From assembly GCA_021414115.1 (NCBI GenBank), contig JAIOPD010000024.1, forward strand, positions 1 to 39,562: a stretch of DNA of 39,562 nt, written 5' to 3'. Below the pieces are notes generated by a model. That model ran no database searches. It saw only the letters and a program-made list of their open reading frames with translations, and was not told where the DNA came from. The translations under genes were made by a program, and so were the position numbers. The stretch comes from Planctomycetia bacterium. Lineage in GTDB: Bacteria > Planctomycetota > Planctomycetia > Pirellulales > UBA1268. Positions 17,478-24,977 of the stretch are shown here, piece by piece (the first letter of the stretch is position 1; each line of letters begins with the position of its first letter).

Positions 17478-17494
17478 TTGGCACGGCACGTGCA
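17478..17494 (+). promoter_or_regulatory. Sigma-54 (-24/-12) promoter
   Basis: TTGGCACGGCACGTGCA matches the sigma-54 consensus YTGGCACGRNNNTTGCW at every defined position except one (G for the first T of TTGC). The GG at 17480-17481 and GC at 17492-17493 are separated by the required 10 bp. Transcription would start near 17505, leaving a leader of about 120 nt before the 42-aa gene. The region just upstream (17400-17460) is clearly AT-richer than the rest of the window and includes a TTGAAAA/TTTTCAA inverted repeat (17410-17431). Confidence 0.65.
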
Positions 17495-17627
17495 TCTCTC
17501 TTCAAAGCGTGCGGGGGACCGCTGCTCAATCCTCTGATCTCGCGGATTCGCGTGGTCGAAGGGGGATGGCGGACGGTCGTTCGGCAATCGTTTTTTCGAT
17601 GTCGGCCATGTTGCAAGGAGTTCGCTC

Positions 17628-17756
17628 ATGAACCATGCCCTTCCGGTTGATTCGCCGGCCTATGCCGTCAAGGCGTGCTGGGCTCTGACGCAGGCGGACG
17701 TCCTGCTCTGTGCCCTGCCGATTGCCGTCTTCCTGTCGATCGTGTCGCTCGTTTGA
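17628..17756 (+). CDS. 42-aa membrane micropeptide
   Basis: The peptide begins MNHALPVDSPAYAVKACW and ends in a hydrophobic helix (about residues 25-42, VLLCALPIAVFLSIVSLV) that runs to the last residue. An excellent Shine-Dalgarno (AAGGAG) lies 7 nt before the ATG, the main reason for calling it real. It is the first gene behind the putative sigma-54 promoter. Codons end in T more often than in the housekeeping genes nearby. No family was recognised. It probably inserts in a membrane, either as a tail-anchored peptide or as a partner of the following genes. Confidence 0.6.
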   Translation: MNHALPVDSPAYAVKACWALTQADVLLCALPIAVFLSIVSLV

Positions 17757-17793
17757 ACGCTCCGAAGTTCGCTACCGCGGAAAGGTGGTTGCC

Positions 17794-17904
17794 GTGATCG
17801 CTCAAGCTTCTCGATCCAGCGCTCGGTCTGCTCGGATCGTTTCGTCGCTGCTTGTCAGTTGCCTGCTTGCCATGTCGGCGGTCGCCGTGGTGGTCGCTGG
17901 CTGA
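17794..17904 (+). CDS. 36-aa membrane micropeptide
   Basis: The start is a GTG preceded by AAAGGTGG, 5-6 nt upstream. The peptide has a basic N-terminus (MIAQASRSSARSAR) and one hydrophobic helix (about 15-36, IVSSLLVSCLLAMSAVAVVV) ending in AG. It follows the 42-aa gene by 37 nt. The frame is open upstream to 17710, but those residues overlap the first peptide. It could be a membrane peptide or little more than a signal sequence. The family is unknown, and the call rests on Shine-Dalgarno, composition and repetition of the same design. Confidence 0.45.
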   Translation: MIAQASRSSARSARIVSSLLVSCLLAMSAVAVVVAG

Positions 17905-17977
17905 AGTCGTTCGCCCTGTCCCCTGCCGCCCGAGGCGGCGTTCGCCCGACTCTCCTCATCTTCATCAGGTGTCCCTC

Positions 17978-18379
17978 ATGCGATTTCCTCTCTCTCGCAA
18001 GACGCGGTGGTTCAGCGCGTCGTGCGCGATCTCGTTGCTGATTTCTGTCGCTGCCGGGACAGGCGTCTCCGCTGCGGATTATCTCGCCAAAGACGATTCG
18101 GCGGGCCTTGTGGAGATGCTCGCGGCGACAACTGACATGCGGCCTGCGGACACGGCCATCGCAACGAAGCAGCCCGTTCGTCAGGTTGCGCCAGTCGCGA
18201 AGCCTGATCGGCTCAGTGCAACTTCAGCGACTGAACTCTTCTCCAACTCGAAGGCCGTCCTGCCGCTGCTCGTCAGCGACCTCGAACCATCGGTCGTTTC
18301 CATCAGTCGCCCCCTTACGGGCAGTTCGGTCGGCGCCCGTCCGTCATTGCCTTGGTCAAGGGTCTCTGCATCACGCTGA
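17978..18379 (+). CDS. Small secreted protein, unknown function
   Basis: This is a 133-aa protein with a textbook Sec signal peptide (MRFPLSRKTRWFSASC, a hydrophobic core, probable cleavage after GVSA). The mature chain of about 100 aa starts ADYLAKDDSAGLVEMLAATT. It is rich in Ser, Ala, Val and Pro with no cysteine, so it is probably flexible. The ATG at 17978 was chosen for the signal peptide and an AGGTG 7 nt upstream. No family was recognised. It is the third gene of the putative sigma-54 unit. The 87 nt to the next gene contain a small hairpin GGAAAT/ATTTCC at 18389-18405. Confidence 0.6.
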   Translation: MRFPLSRKTRWFSASCAISLLISVAAGTGVSAADYLAKDDSAGLVEMLAATTDMRPADTAIATKQPVRQVAPVAKPDRLSATSATELFSNSKAVLPLLVSDLEPSVVSISRPLTGSSVGARPSLPWSRVSASR

Positions 18380-18466
18380 TTCAGTCAAGGAAATCGTTCA
18401 TTTCCCCACCGGTTCCCCCCCGCCACGCTTTTCCTCCAAGCTCAGCAACCTCGAGGCAGTTCGATC

Positions 18467-18961
18467 ATGGACATCAACAATCAACTCACGCGTGAATCGT
18501 CGCTCCGGTCGGTCGGCATCAACGAGATCGTGATCGTCGACGGGACGTGCGACCGTTACGCCGATTTCGTGCAGGCAGCACAGGCGGGTGAGGTCGGCGT
18601 CCATTTCTGCGTCGATGGCCGTTCGGCGGTGAGACTGTCGCGACGGTTTCGTGCCGATGCTTGGCTGGTGGCTGCCGAACTCCCTGATATCTCGGGGTTC
18701 GACCTGCTCGACATGCTCTCGCCCCATGTCCTCCAGGGGGGCGTCGATCCGCTGCTTTCGGGATCGCGGATCTCACTCGATCACATCGGTCACGGAATGC
18801 GGTCGGGGATCTTCATCGTCTCCGATGCCTACCGGCTCGAAGAAGAGCAGCGGGCGCTGACGTCCGGAGTTGCTGGGTATCTCGTCCGACCGATCACGCT
18901 CGACGTGATTCGGGCGACCAGAACTCCGGCCGGCATGTCCGCGGTCACGGAAGTGTGCTGA
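18467..18961 (+). CDS. Degenerate receiver-domain protein
   Basis: This 164-aa cytoplasmic protein resembles a response-regulator receiver domain. It has beta-1 EIVIVDG (one pocket Asp, D25), LPDISGFDLLDML around beta-3/alpha-3, FIVSD for beta-4 with Ser119, and GVAGYLVRP for beta-5. Two key positions are lost: the phosphorylated Asp is Ala69 (four residues before Pro73), and the conserved Lys before Pro is Arg141. There are also roughly 25-30 extra residues (about 85-112) between alpha-3 and beta-4. It has no output domain. It probably acts as a phosphorylation-independent protein-binding module. GAGG lies 10 nt before the ATG. Confidence 0.65.
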   Translation: MDINNQLTRESSLRSVGINEIVIVDGTCDRYADFVQAAQAGEVGVHFCVDGRSAVRLSRRFRADAWLVAAELPDISGFDLLDMLSPHVLQGGVDPLLSGSRISLDHIGHGMRSGIFIVSDAYRLEEEQRALTSGVAGYLVRPITLDVIRATRTPAGMSAVTEVC

Positions 18962-19047
18962 GCCTGCCCGTCGATCCACATCCGACGTCCTCGCTGTGTC
19001 GACGCGGCCACCAGAAGAACGCTCTCGTCCGGCCCAGGATGGACACC

Positions 19048-19353
19048 ATGCGCTTTCTGACGTCCTGCGCTGCGGCGACGGTGGTGTTCATCGTTGGTGG
19101 CCACGGTCCTACGGCCCTGGCACAGAACGATTGGCAGTATCCCGACCCTTATTTCGGGATCATCGAAATCGAGAAATCGCATCCTTCGCCAGCCGCTGAG
19201 CGGCGGTATCGAGCCGAAGTGTCACCTCCGCCAAAGAACCGACCTTCTGCTCGCCACCGCCAGCGACTGCTGCGGCCCCGCCCGCGGTCCGTCGCCGGCG
19301 ATCGAGAGTTGCAACCGCCTCGTCCATCTGCGACTCGGCCGCCTGCACAGTGA
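19048..19353 (+). CDS. Small secreted Arg/Pro-rich protein
   Basis: This is a 101-aa protein with a signal peptide (MRFLTSCAAATVVFIVGG, cleavage near ALA-Q) and an aromatic N-terminal mature motif QNDWQYPDPYFGIIEIEKS. A basic, Pro-rich tail follows (RHRQRLLRPRPRS...). The ATG at 19048 is favoured over 19039 because AGGATGG lies at the proper distance. The tail is low in complexity, and a frameshift there cannot be excluded. The family is unknown. It lies between the receiver-like gene and the protease gene, 30 nt before the latter. Confidence 0.5.
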   Translation: MRFLTSCAAATVVFIVGGHGPTALAQNDWQYPDPYFGIIEIEKSHPSPAAERRYRAEVSPPPKNRPSARHRQRLLRPRPRSVAGDRELQPPRPSATRPPAQ

Positions 19354-19383
19354 TGATGAGAAGATCGTGGTGACGGGGTGGCC

Positions 19384-21261
19384 ATGAGCACACCGGGGTG
19401 GGACTCGCGGGAACGGCGCTTCTCCCCGAAGCGTTGCTGTCCCGTTCAACGCCGACTCTTTTCGCTGCTGCTCGTCGCAGTGGTTGCCGTCGGCCTGCCC
19501 GCACCTCGGGCGCATGCCATCGTCAGCAGCAACACGGGCTGGGATCCGCCGTTCACCGGCACCGTGATCAACTATCAGGTCGGGGCCGGCACGTTCTACA
19601 ACCTTGGGTTTCTCGGCAGCCGGGCGACCGTCGCCAACATCGAAGCCGGGGCGATCTGGAACGGCCACGAAACGCTCGCCGGCCGGGTGAGCGAGTTCAT
19701 CGCCGATCCGGCCATTGTCGCCACCGGGACGACGCAACTCGGCCAGTTTGATTGGCACGCCACGATGGTCGGCCAGACGATCGGCGGAGCCGGCGGCTAT
19801 GCCGTCTATCAGGTAGGCATCGCCCCCGCGGCTCAGCTCTGGTCGGGGTCGATCGCCACCGAGTGGATTCCCAACCCGTCCGGGGATTACAGCGGCTCGT
19901 TCGCAATCACCAACGAGAGTTTTCTCTACCCCTACGTCACCGCCATGCGGAACGGCGCCACGTCGGGCACCACGCTGCGGACCAAGATCGTCAACAGCAG
20001 CTGGGGCTACGACGATTCCCCCGGCCAATATGCAGAAACCATCGCGATCGACGCGCTGACGTTGCAGGGCAACGTCGTCACGGTCATCGCGGCCGGGAAT
20101 TCCGGCACCGCGCCCAACACGGTCAGCGGCCCCGCGACGGGCTACAACGGCATCACCGTCGCCGCCCTCACCGGCGACCAGACCACGCCCGTCTATTCCC
20201 AGGTGGCGGACTTCTCGAGCCGTGGCCCGAGCGATTTCTACAACCCGGCCTCGGGCACCACGGTGGCCAATGTCCGGCCCACGGTCGATATCGCCGCGCC
20301 GGGCGACAACCTCACGCTCGCCTTCTACGGCGGCCTGACGGGCGGTCATACCTCGGGCACTGCCGTCAGTGGCACCAGTTTCTACTACCCCAACACGGAC
20401 GGCACGAGCTTCGCCGCGCCCATCGTGGCCGGCGGCGCGGCCTTGATGGTGGATGCCGGCACGCTGTTCGTCGACGGTGGTGTCGCCAGCAGCGAGATGC
20501 TCGACGCCCGCGTGATCAAGGCGACCATGCTGGCCGCAGCCCAAGCACCCACGGGCTGGAACAACGGCCAGTCGATCGTGGGAGGCGTTGTCACGACGAC
20601 CCAGGCGCTCGACTACGCAACGGGGGCCGGGATTCTCGATCTCGACGCGGCTTATCGCGGCTACGTGGGGGATCCCTCCGCGGTCACGATCGGGGGCATC
20701 ACGTACATCACGGCCGGCATCAACACGACGCTCGGCGTGTCGGGATCGGCGGGCGGCAGCGGGCTCGAGCACCGGGGCTGGGATCTCGGCAGCGTGCTGA
20801 GCAGTTCGACCGCCGGTTCGGGCAACGCCAACGTCTACTCAATGGCCGCGCCCTTCGCCGCCGGCGACACCCTGACCGCCGCGCTCACCTGGTTCGCCGA
20901 CCGCACGCTCGAGAGCACTCTAGAGTCCGCCGTCGACGTGGCTCTGAGCAACCTCGCCCTCGAGGTCTGGCGCAGCGGAACTGGCGGCGATTCGCTGGTG
21001 GCCCGGTCCAACGCGACCTACAGCAGCACCGAGTTTCTGAGATTCGCCGTGCCGCAGGCGGGCACCTACAGCATGCGGGTGGTGGGGCTCGACCAGATTT
21101 ACAACCTCGCCCCCACGCCCGACACCCGCACGGACTACGGGCTGGCATGGCAGACGATCCCCGTGCCGGAACCGGCGTCACTGGCCCTCGCGGGCACCGC
21201 CCTCGTGGCGGTGGCCATCCGCTGGCGGACGAGAAAACGATACCACGACAACACGTCGTGA
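19384..21261 (+). CDS. Subtilase-like protease with PEP-CTERM anchor
   Basis: This is a 625-aa secreted S8-like protein. Counting from the alternative GTG at 19378, it has a signal peptide (about 25-47, ending RAHA), then VANIEAG, where E89 takes the place of the usual catalytic Asp. HATMVG carries H127, AAGNSG the oxyanion N241, and DGTSFAAP the nucleophile S344. A beta-rich C-terminal domain of about 200 aa follows. It ends in a PEP-CTERM signal: VPEPAS, a hydrophobic helix and WRTRKR. It is probably exported and processed by an exosortase-type system not in this window. It converges with the PAP2 gene, 15 bp away. Confidence 0.88.
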   Translation: MSTPGWDSRERRFSPKRCCPVQRRLFSLLLVAVVAVGLPAPRAHAIVSSNTGWDPPFTGTVINYQVGAGTFYNLGFLGSRATVANIEAGAIWNGHETLAGRVSEFIADPAIVATGTTQLGQFDWHATMVGQTIGGAGGYAVYQVGIAPAAQLWSGSIATEWIPNPSGDYSGSFAITNESFLYPYVTAMRNGATSGTTLRTKIVNSSWGYDDSPGQYAETIAIDALTLQGNVVTVIAAGNSGTAPNTVSGPATGYNGITVAALTGDQTTPVYSQVADFSSRGPSDFYNPASGTTVANVRPTVDIAAPGDNLTLAFYGGLTGGHTSGTAVSGTSFYYPNTDGTSFAAPIVAGGAALMVDAGTLFVDGGVASSEMLDARVIKATMLAAAQAPTGWNNGQSIVGGVVTTTQALDYATGAGILDLDAAYRGYVGDPSAVTIGGITYITAGINTTLGVSGSAGGSGLEHRGWDLGSVLSSSTAGSGNANVYSMAAPFAAGDTLTAALTWFADRTLESTLESAVDVALSNLALEVWRSGTGGDSLVARSNATYSSTEFLRFAVPQAGTYSMRVVGLDQIYNLAPTPDTRTDYGLAWQTIPVPEPASLALAGTALVAVAIRWRTRKRYHDNTS

Positions 21262-21276
21262 TGGCCCGTCGCCGGG

Positions 21277-22578
21277 TTACCAGCGGCCCTCCACGGCCAG
21301 CCCACCCATGTCGGCTGTCGGCATGGGCACGACGCGAACCTCCATTCCGGCGAAGTGCATCTCCGTCATGCTCACCGCCCGCGAACTCGCCCAGGCCAGA
21401 TACCAGCCGAGAAACACCTGCGACGGATAGTGGGCGTTGTCGGTCATCCGGGAGAAGCCGACGAAGGTCGAGCAGACGTAGAGCGTTCCTTTGAGCAGCG
21501 GGCTCTCCACCATGTCGGCCGCGGCAAGAAAGGGAAGCGCGCCCACGAACGCATGGCCGCTCACGCCGTTGTTGTCGTTGAAAAAGTGCCACTGGCTGCC
21601 GACACCATCGGACGGTCTCGAGGCCCCGGTCGCGAGCTGCAGCACGTAGAGCGGTGGCGCGCCCACGACGAACATCCGCAGCGAACGCGAACCCCATTCG
21701 CCCACGACGTCGCCCACGGGATTGCCCTCGAACACGAGGCCGGTCGCCGCCGACGCGCCGAAGACAGCAAGGGCATACCGCCCCTCGCCGATGTCCTTGC
21801 AGCCCGAGAAAAATGTGCCCACACCCGTCGGCTCCACACCCCGCTGCCAGGCTCCCTGCATCGTGTCGTCGAAGCCGGTGTTGGCCATCAGCGCGCCAGC
21901 GCCAAACGCGGCGGTCACGCAGACGAGACTGTCGCAGGAGTAGAAGTTGCGGTAGTCCTCGAGCACCTTGTAACCCGCCCGGGTCGTGCGGGGAAAACGA
22001 CTCCGTGACCACGGCAGCTCCGGAGGGGGCGGCGCCAGCAGCTCCTCACGGTCGAGCGGCGGCAGCGCGTAGATGGGCTCGGCTGCGGGCGACATCTGGG
22101 CGGCCAACTGGACGGTGACGCTCTCGGCATCGGGCTCTGTCTGCCACTGCCCGACCAGTTCGATCCCCTGCCCTCCGGCCGCCGAGCCGGAGAGTGTCTG
22201 CGTCTCCACGGCCGCTGCGATCCACGCTCCGGTGGCGGCGGGCACCACGGTCACGACCACCCGCTGGCGACGGGGCGGCCATGACTCGAGCAGGGATCCG
22301 GGCGGCTCGACCCACGCCGACTCGATCCGACCCTCGCGGGGCGGCATGGCAAGGAAGTCGGGCTCCACGGTCCGCGTTACCGGCCACTCGGCCGACACCG
22401 TGGCAAGCGTTCGCCGCCAGAGCTGCATGCCGTCGGCTGCCGGCAGGAACATGCCGGTGGCCTCCTCGGCGCGCAGCGTCCCCGGGGCGAACAACGTCAG
22501 CACGGCGGCCGTCCACAAACGGCCCTGGCTGCGGGTTCGCCTCACCGGCACGGACGTGCGATCGAGGGAAGGATTCAT
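21277..22578 (-). CDS. PAP2-superfamily-like protein, altered motifs
   Basis: This 433-aa exported protein has a signal-like N-terminus (hydrophobic LWTAAVLTLFAPGTLRA). An N-terminal half of unknown fold precedes a C-terminal region with PAP2 phosphatase motifs: SRP (320-322), VSGHAF with H342, and SRMTDNAH with R377 and H383. The acid normally four residues after the last His is Gln387, and the Lys of the first motif is Gln314. Several hydrophobic helices flank these. It may be a lipid phosphatase or a non-catalytic relative. An alternative start lies at 22617. Confidence 0.7.
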   Translation of the reverse strand: MNPSLDRTSVPVRRTRSQGRLWTAAVLTLFAPGTLRAEEATGMFLPAADGMQLWRRTLATVSAEWPVTRTVEPDFLAMPPREGRIESAWVEPPGSLLESWPPRRQRVVVTVVPAATGAWIAAAVETQTLSGSAAGGQGIELVGQWQTEPDAESVTVQLAAQMSPAAEPIYALPPLDREELLAPPPPELPWSRSRFPRTTRAGYKVLEDYRNFYSCDSLVCVTAAFGAGALMANTGFDDTMQGAWQRGVEPTGVGTFFSGCKDIGEGRYALAVFGASAATGLVFEGNPVGDVVGEWGSRSLRMFVVGAPPLYVLQLATGASRPSDGVGSQWHFFNDNNGVSGHAFVGALPFLAAADMVESPLLKGTLYVCSTFVGFSRMTDNAHYPSQVFLGWYLAWASSRAVSMTEMHFAGMEVRVVPMPTADMGGLAVEGRW

Positions 22579-22670
22579 GAGCGGCGAGACTCTCCCAGCC
22601 GCGCCATCCGGGGGCAAGCCTGGTTTCGCCTGTCAAAGCGGGGGAGCCGGGAAGCCCGGGTGGCTGTCGC

Positions 22671-23444
22671 TCATGCGATCCTGGGTGGCATCGTGGGGTC
22701 CGAACCGTGGGGGCCTGTCGAGACGGAGTCGATCCGTCCATCCTCCATGGAGGCGATCCGGTCGGCGAACGAGTAAACCCGCGCGTCGTGGGTCACCACG
22801 ACCACCGCCCGGTCGGGCTGTACGGCGATCCGCTGGATGAGCTCCATCGTGATCCGCCCGTTCTCGGCGTCGAGGGCGCTGGTCGGCTCGTCGCAGACCA
22901 GCAGCCGCGGCGAGTGGACAAGCGCCCGGGCGATCGCGACCCGCTGCTGCTGGCCGCCAGAGAGCTCGCTCGGCAGACTCGCCAGCCGATCGCCGAGGCC
23001 CAGGGTGTCGAGCACGTCGGCCGCCGCATCGACGGCCCGCGATCGCCTCCAGCCCGCGATCAACAGCGGGACGGCCGCGTTTTCCACGGCCGTCAGGCTC
23101 GGCAGCAGGTTGTACGACTGAAAGACGAAGCCCACGTTCTCGCGGCGGAAGCGGACTTTCGCCCCTCTGCGCATGGCGACGAGATCCTGCCCGAGCACGA
23201 CCACCTCGCCGGCCGTCGGCTCCAGCGTGCCGGCGACGATCGAGACCAGCGTCGTCTTCCCGCAGCCGCTCGGTCCGACGAGCATCAGCATCTCGCCATA
23301 GGGGACGTCGAGGTCGACGCCGCGCAGCGCCCGCGTGAGCGATCCGCCGGCGCCGAAATCCTTCGTCACCCCGCGGATCCGGATGGCGAGGTCGCGACCG
23401 TCGGAGGCGCTGAAAGCGGGAGGCAGGCCCTGCACGTCAGCCAT
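22671..23444 (-). CDS. ABC exporter ATPase, MacB/LolD type
   Basis: This 257-aa nucleotide-binding protein has Walker A GPSGCGKT (57-64), a Q-loop in VGFVFQSYNLLPSL, the signature LSGGQQQR, Walker B LLVCDEPTSALD and the H-loop VVTHD. The wording is that of the LolD/MacB/DevA group, which drives FtsX-type permeases. The ATG at 23444 follows the permease stop by 14 nt, so the two form one unit. Its substrate is unknown. Confidence 0.93.
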   Translation of the reverse strand: MADVQGLPPAFSASDGRDLAIRIRGVTKDFGAGGSLTRALRGVDLDVPYGEMLMLVGPSGCGKTTLVSIVAGTLEPTAGEVVVLGQDLVAMRRGAKVRFRRENVGFVFQSYNLLPSLTAVENAAVPLLIAGWRRSRAVDAAADVLDTLGLGDRLASLPSELSGGQQQRVAIARALVHSPRLLVCDEPTSALDAENGRITMELIQRIAVQPDRAVVVVTHDARVYSFADRIASMEDGRIDSVSTGPHGSDPTMPPRIA

Positions 23445-23458
23445 GACTCGTGCCCCTT

Positions 23459-24595
23459 TCAACCTCGGAACACGATGGCGGGATCGACGACCAGTACCTT
23501 GCGAATCGACAGCAGGCTCGCCAGGAGCACGATCAGGAACACCGCCACGGCGGTGATCACGAGCACCTGCCACGGCATGAAGAAGGAGAGCCTGGACAGG
23601 GCGCGGGTGCCGAAGCCGAAGAGGGCTGCGAGCCCGACCCCGACGCCATACCCCACGACCCCCACCTGCAGCGCCTGAAAGAGCACCATGCCGAGGATCG
23701 TTCCATTGCCGGTGCCCATGGCCTTGAGCGCGCCGAACTGCCGGATGTTCTCGACCGTGAACAGGTAGAACGTCTGGCCGGCGATCGCCGTTCCCACGAT
23801 GAACCCGAGGAGGACCGTCACGGCGAAGTTGACGGGGATGCCCGTCTTGGCCAGGTAGTAGCGGATCGTTTTCCAGATGAACTCATTGCGGGTCACCGCC
23901 TGCAGTCCCGTCTGCTCGCTGATCCGGCGGCAGACCTCCTCGGAGGGCACTCCCGGGGACGCATCGGCGAGCACGAACGAGAGCACCTTCCGCTCACGTG
24001 GCGCGAAGACCACGGCCTGACTGTATCGCGTGTAGACGATCGGAAAGCTCTGGAACGTGCGGCTCGCCTTGGTCAGGCCGACAAGCACGGCCCGTCGGTC
24101 GTTCATCTCGAACACGCGACCGAGTCGGTAGGGTTCACCAGGCCAGATCCGCCGGTAGCCGGCGTCGTCCATGATCACGGCGTCGGGCTTCCGCAGGTCG
24201 GCGATCGAGCCCATGAAGATGCCTGCCGGAGCGCCGACGAGCGTGGCGTCGTCGAGGCCCAGCAGGATCATCTGCTCGTAGCTCCCCTCCTGCAGCCGCG
24301 CCCGGGCGATCCCTTTGTAAAACCGAACAGCCCACGCCACGCCCGCCACGCCCTTGACGCGGAAAAGCTCCGTGTCGGAGAGCGGCTTGACGTCATCGAC
24401 GAACTGCACGTTTTCGTCCATCACCCAGATGCCGGGCCCTTCGACATCGCGGATCTGGCTGATGGTGAGCGACATCAGCCCACAAAAGATCGACGACTGC
24501 TGCGCGATCAAGAGCGCGGCGAACACCACCCCGAACACGATGCCGAGGTACTTCACCCGATTCCCGATCAGCATCTTCCAGGCGATCCAGAGCAT
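23459..24595 (-). CDS. ABC exporter permease, FtsX/DevC type
   Basis: This 378-aa permease has one N-terminal membrane helix (about 14-33), a large extracytoplasmic domain (about 40-260) and three C-terminal helices ending SIRKVLVVDPAIVFRG. The topology and ENIRQFGALKAMGT fit the MacB/DevC family. It is first in a two-gene unit with the ATPase. No HlyD-type adaptor or outer-membrane channel is adjacent, though such exporters commonly have one. Confidence 0.92.
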   Translation of the reverse strand: MLWIAWKMLIGNRVKYLGIVFGVVFAALLIAQQSSIFCGLMSLTISQIRDVEGPGIWVMDENVQFVDDVKPLSDTELFRVKGVAGVAWAVRFYKGIARARLQEGSYEQMILLGLDDATLVGAPAGIFMGSIADLRKPDAVIMDDAGYRRIWPGEPYRLGRVFEMNDRRAVLVGLTKASRTFQSFPIVYTRYSQAVVFAPRERKVLSFVLADASPGVPSEEVCRRISEQTGLQAVTRNEFIWKTIRYYLAKTGIPVNFAVTVLLGFIVGTAIAGQTFYLFTVENIRQFGALKAMGTGNGTILGMVLFQALQVGVVGYGVGVGLAALFGFGTRALSRLSFFMPWQVLVITAVAVFLIVLLASLLSIRKVLVVDPAIVFRG

Positions 24596-24838
24596 GGTGG
24601 CGATTCTAGATCACTTCTGTGGTCCAGGCCTTTTTTTGGGCGGGGAGGCACGATCCACGCTTGAGCCACCGATTCCCGATCGTGAGGAGCCGGGGGTGGC
24701 ACGCGCAGAAGCCGGGAATCTTTGCGCCTCACGAGCGATTGGCAGTCGGCCGAGCGGGTGGCCTGTAGCAAAATCCCCGGCGCCGAGCATGCCACCACCG
24801 GCGAACCAATCCGGCACCATCTCAGTGCCACCCGTACA

Positions 24839-24863
24839 CCCCGCGCTCGCGCTTGGGGCTTCC
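24839..24863 (+). repeat. Dispersed repeat, copy 3
   Basis: The 25-bp core is identical to 17203-17227. It lies in the 382-bp region 24596-24977 between the divergent permease and recQ genes. The accessory motif at 24807-24824 (CAATCCGGCACCATCTCA) is also shared with the aroB region, but here it lies upstream of the core rather than downstream. No gene was seen in this region. Confidence 0.75.
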
Positions 24864-24977
24864 CGACGGAGGGACCTCGAGCACCCCCGGGGAATTGCGG
24901 CAGCGGGCTCGATCCCCGGTGGCCTCTGCCCGGCTCTGGTATCCTGTGGCCCCGCGAAGCCAGAGGAAGGTGCAGCC

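Noticed and set aside
17329-17631. 100-codon frame covering the palindromes and the sigma-54 site
   Set aside because: It runs through hairpins and an AT-rich control region, has no Shine-Dalgarno and has an unnatural composition.
19222-20772. 516-codon minus-strand open frame opposite the subtilase
   Set aside because: It is Arg/Gly/Val-rich reverse-frame sequence. The plus strand carries the signal peptide, protease motifs and PEP-CTERM.
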